In this document: one piece after another, positions 4,353 to 6,442 of the stretch
Position numbering within the stretch: the first letter of the stretch is position 1
Layout: every line of letters starts with the position of its first letter
DNA from: an uncultured Lachnospiraceae bacterium
Lineage (GTDB): Bacteria > Bacillota_A > Clostridia > Lachnospirales > Lachnospiraceae
Length of the DNA stretch: 6,442 nucleotides
Assembly: GCA_946410365.1 (NCBI GenBank)
Contig: CAMKAA010000057.1
Coordinates: 1-6,442 of the forward strand
Direction: 5' to 3'
Translations under genes and position numbers: made by a program
Notes under the pieces: model-generated
Databases searched by the model: none
Told to the model about the DNA's origin: nothing
What the model saw: the letters and a program-made list of their open reading frames with translations, nothing else

Positions 4353-6442
4353 ATGGCGGTTACAGTTTCAGAAAACGGAAGACTTATTACAATACATACT
4401 GCAAATACGTCATACCAGATGAAGGCGGATAAATACGGAGTGCTCCTTCATCTCTACTACGGACACAGGATTGAGGGCTCCATGGAGTACCTTCTCACAT
4501 ATGCGGACAGGGGATATGCCTCCAATTTATACGACTGCGGCGAGGACCGCACCTATTCGCTGGATATTCTTCCTCAGGAATTTCCTGTATCGGGGACAGG
4601 CGACATGAGGAGCACGGCCCTTGTCGTGGAGTACGGAAACGGGATTGAGGGGTGTGATCTGAGGTTTTCCGGATACATGATACGGGATGGGAAATACAGC
4701 CTGAAAGGGCTGCCTGCCGTCTATGCTGATAAATACGAAGCTCAGACGCTGGAGATCCTGCTTAGGGACACAGCAGGTCTTGTGGAAGTGACACTTTTGT
4801 ACGGTGTCCTGCCGGAACTCGATATCATCACAAGGAGCGCAGTGATCCGCAACACTTCCGGGGCTGAAGTGCGGCTGGACAAGGTGATGAGCGCGAATCT
4901 GGATTTCGTGAGCGGGAATTTTGACCTGATAACATTTTACGGACGCCATTGTCTGGAGAGAAATTTCCAGAGGACACCCGTGGCGCATATGGAGCAGTGG
5001 ATCGGAAGCAGGAGAGGAATGTCCTCCCATCATTATAATCCCATGATGATCCTGGCAGACAGAGATACTACCGAAACTGCGGGCAGCTGTTATTCCATGC
5101 AGTTTGTTTACAGCGGCGGCTTCAGCGGCTGTGCCGGCATGGACCAGGTCGGACAGACCAGAATGCAGCTCGGCCTGATGCAGGAGAAGTTTTCCTATCC
5201 CCTTGCACCCGGCGAATCCTTCACAGCACCCGAAGTGATCATGAGTTATTCGGGAGAGGGCCTTTCAAAGCTTTCCAATAATCTTCAGGAGTGCATACGC
5301 AGGCATATCTGCCGCGGAAAGTGGAGAGACAGGATCCGTCCGGTGCTCCTCAACAGCTGGGAAGCCTATTATATGGATTTTGACGGCGCAGATATTCTGG
5401 CGCTTGCAGAACAGGCTGAGAAGCTGGGAATGGATATGCTGGTCCTGGATGACGGATGGTTCGGAAAGCGCAATGACGATTCCGCAGGACTTGGAGACTG
5501 GTACGTCAATGAGGAAAAACTCGGCGGAGAAATGAAGGAACTCATTTACTGGGTTCACAGAAAAGGGCTCAAGTTCGGGCTTTGGGTGGAACCTGAGATG
5601 GTCAATGAAGACAGTGACCTTTACAGGGAACACCCCGACTGGGCGATGGTCATTCCCGGAAGGAAACCTGTTCTGGGCAGAAATCAGCTGGTGCTCGACT
5701 TTTCCAGAAAAGAAGTTGTAGATCATATTTTTGAGAGCATCTGTAAGGTCCTGGACCAGGAGCCTGTGGATTATCTCAAGTGGGATTACAACAGGTGTAT
5801 CACCGATGTGTATTCCCGTACGGCATCAGACCAGGGAAGAGTTCTTTACGACTATATCTTGGGACTATATGATTTCCTCGAAAGACTGACTGCGAGATAC
5901 CCCGATATGCTGATCGAAGGCTGCAGCGGCGGCGGCGGACGTTTTGATGCCGGCATGCTGTACTATACTCCTCAGATATGGTGCAGCGACAACACAGATC
6001 CGATCGACAGGCTCCTGATCCAATATGGAACTTCATTCGGTTATCCTGCCGGCTGTATGGGCGCCCATGTCTCAGTGAGCCCCAATGAGCAGGACGGAAG
6101 AGTGACGCCTCTGAACACGAGAGGAATCGTTGCCATGTCCGGATCCTTCGGATACGAACTCAATCCTGAGAAACTCTCCGAAGAGGACAAAAAAGAGATC
6201 AGACGGCAGATCGCGAAAAGAAACGAACTGGCGCATCTGATCTACAACGGGAAATATTACCGGCTGAGCAATCCCGGTGAAGGAGAGTCCGCCGCATGGG
6301 CCTTTGTCTCTGAGGATCAGAGTGAAGCCCTCATTAATTACGTGAGTCTGCAGATCCATGGAAACAGGCACGTCACATACATTCGTTTGTGCGGCCTTCA
6401 GTCCGGCGCGATCTACCGCGATAAGGAGACCGGCAAAGAATA
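4353..6442 (+). CDS. Alpha-galactosidase, GH36 family, 3' end cut by the window
   Basis: The frame is open for 696 codons from ATG 4353 to the window edge; GH36 enzymes of this type are about 730 residues, so only a short tail is missing. It removes terminal alpha-1,6-galactose from melibiose, raffinose and related sugars, with retention. An N-terminal beta-sandwich (to about 290) precedes the TIM barrel. Visible active-site blocks are NSWEAYYMDFD with Trp336, LDDGWFGKR with Asp366-Asp367, WVEPEM (411-416), Arg443 in GRNQLVLDFS, and KWDYNR with nucleophile Asp478. After these come CSGGGGRFD (524-532), WCSDNTD with acid/base Asp546, and GAHVS (570-574). No signal peptide is present, so it acts in the cytoplasm on imported sugar. 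GGGAG lies 5 bases before ATG 4353; an in-frame ATG at 4326 lacks such a site and is less likely. It appears to have its own promoter. A gene symbol (aga, galA, rafA or melA) cannot be chosen from sequence alone. Confidence 0.95.
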   Translation, partial: MAVTVSENGRLITIHTANTSYQMKADKYGVLLHLYYGHRIEGSMEYLLTYADRGYASNLYDCGEDRTYSLDILPQEFPVSGTGDMRSTALVVEYGNGIEGCDLRFSGYMIRDGKYSLKGLPAVYADKYEAQTLEILLRDTAGLVEVTLLYGVLPELDIITRSAVIRNTSGAEVRLDKVMSANLDFVSGNFDLITFYGRHCLERNFQRTPVAHMEQWIGSRRGMSSHHYNPMMILADRDTTETAGSCYSMQFVYSGGFSGCAGMDQVGQTRMQLGLMQEKFSYPLAPGESFTAPEVIMSYSGEGLSKLSNNLQECIRRHICRGKWRDRIRPVLLNSWEAYYMDFDGADILALAEQAEKLGMDMLVLDDGWFGKRNDDSAGLGDWYVNEEKLGGEMKELIYWVHRKGLKFGLWVEPEMVNEDSDLYREHPDWAMVIPGRKPVLGRNQLVLDFSRKEVVDHIFESICKVLDQEPVDYLKWDYNRCITDVYSRTASDQGRVLYDYILGLYDFLERLTARYPDMLIEGCSGGGGRFDAGMLYYTPQIWCSDNTDPIDRLLIQYGTSFGYPAGCMGAHVSVSPNEQDGRVTPLNTRGIVAMSGSFGYELNPEKLSEEDKKEIRRQIAKRNELAHLIYNGKYYRLSNPGEGESAAWAFVSEDQSEALINYVSLQIHGNRHVTYIRLCGLQSGAIYRDKETGKE

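Noticed and set aside
4527..5033. Minus-strand frames within the alpha-galactosidase gene (also 5265-5726, 5800-6036 and 6072-6371)
   Set aside because: The plus strand here encodes a continuous GH36 protein with all catalytic motifs; the minus frames have no recognisable features.
1..6442. A new multi-gene defence, mobile or biosynthetic system
   Set aside because: Every long stretch is explained by known families or by intergenic control elements. No direct-repeat array, integrase, transposase, toxin-antitoxin pair or unexplained coding block was found.

Overview
The window looks like ordinary chromosome from an anaerobic gut-type Firmicute, most likely a Lachnospiraceae or related Clostridia. 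This inference rests on roughly 50% G+C, strong AGGAGG ribosome binding sites, intrinsic terminators, a tetrahydrofolate (THF) riboswitch ahead of an ECF-type folate transporter gene, a GH36 alpha-galactosidase of the Firmicutes type, and paired lipoprotein sugar-binding proteins. No 16S or other species marker is present.

Layout. Positions 1-690 hold the 3' end of a gene for an extracellular solute-binding protein. It is followed after 24 bases by a complete paralogue, a lipoprotein solute-binding protein (715-2181, + strand). This pair ends at a strong 14-bp hairpin that also serves the convergent gene. That gene is a diacylglycerol kinase/YegS-family lipid kinase (2222-3223, - strand). The divergent interval 3224-3524 carries a likely promoter, a well-formed THF riboswitch aptamer (about 3346-3456) and an expression platform whose folds can hide or expose the ribosome binding site of folT. 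The folT gene (3525-4097, + strand) encodes the folate-specific S component of an ECF transporter and ends in a UUCG-capped terminator. The interval 4098-4352 holds that terminator, a second long inverted repeat and two candidate promoters. A cytoplasmic GH36 alpha-galactosidase gene (4353 to the window end, + strand, incomplete) follows.

How it works together. Three independent units are visible: sugar-type solute capture (the tandem binding proteins), lipid phosphorylation, and riboswitch-controlled folate uptake. A fourth, alpha-galactoside breakdown, begins in the last third. The alpha-galactosidase has no signal peptide, so it needs imported galactosides; the binding proteins may or may not belong to that import route, since no permease is in view.

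I see no mobile element, CRISPR array, tRNA or rRNA, and nothing that amounts to a new defence or metabolic system. The most interesting item is the detailed switch architecture between the THF aptamer and folT.
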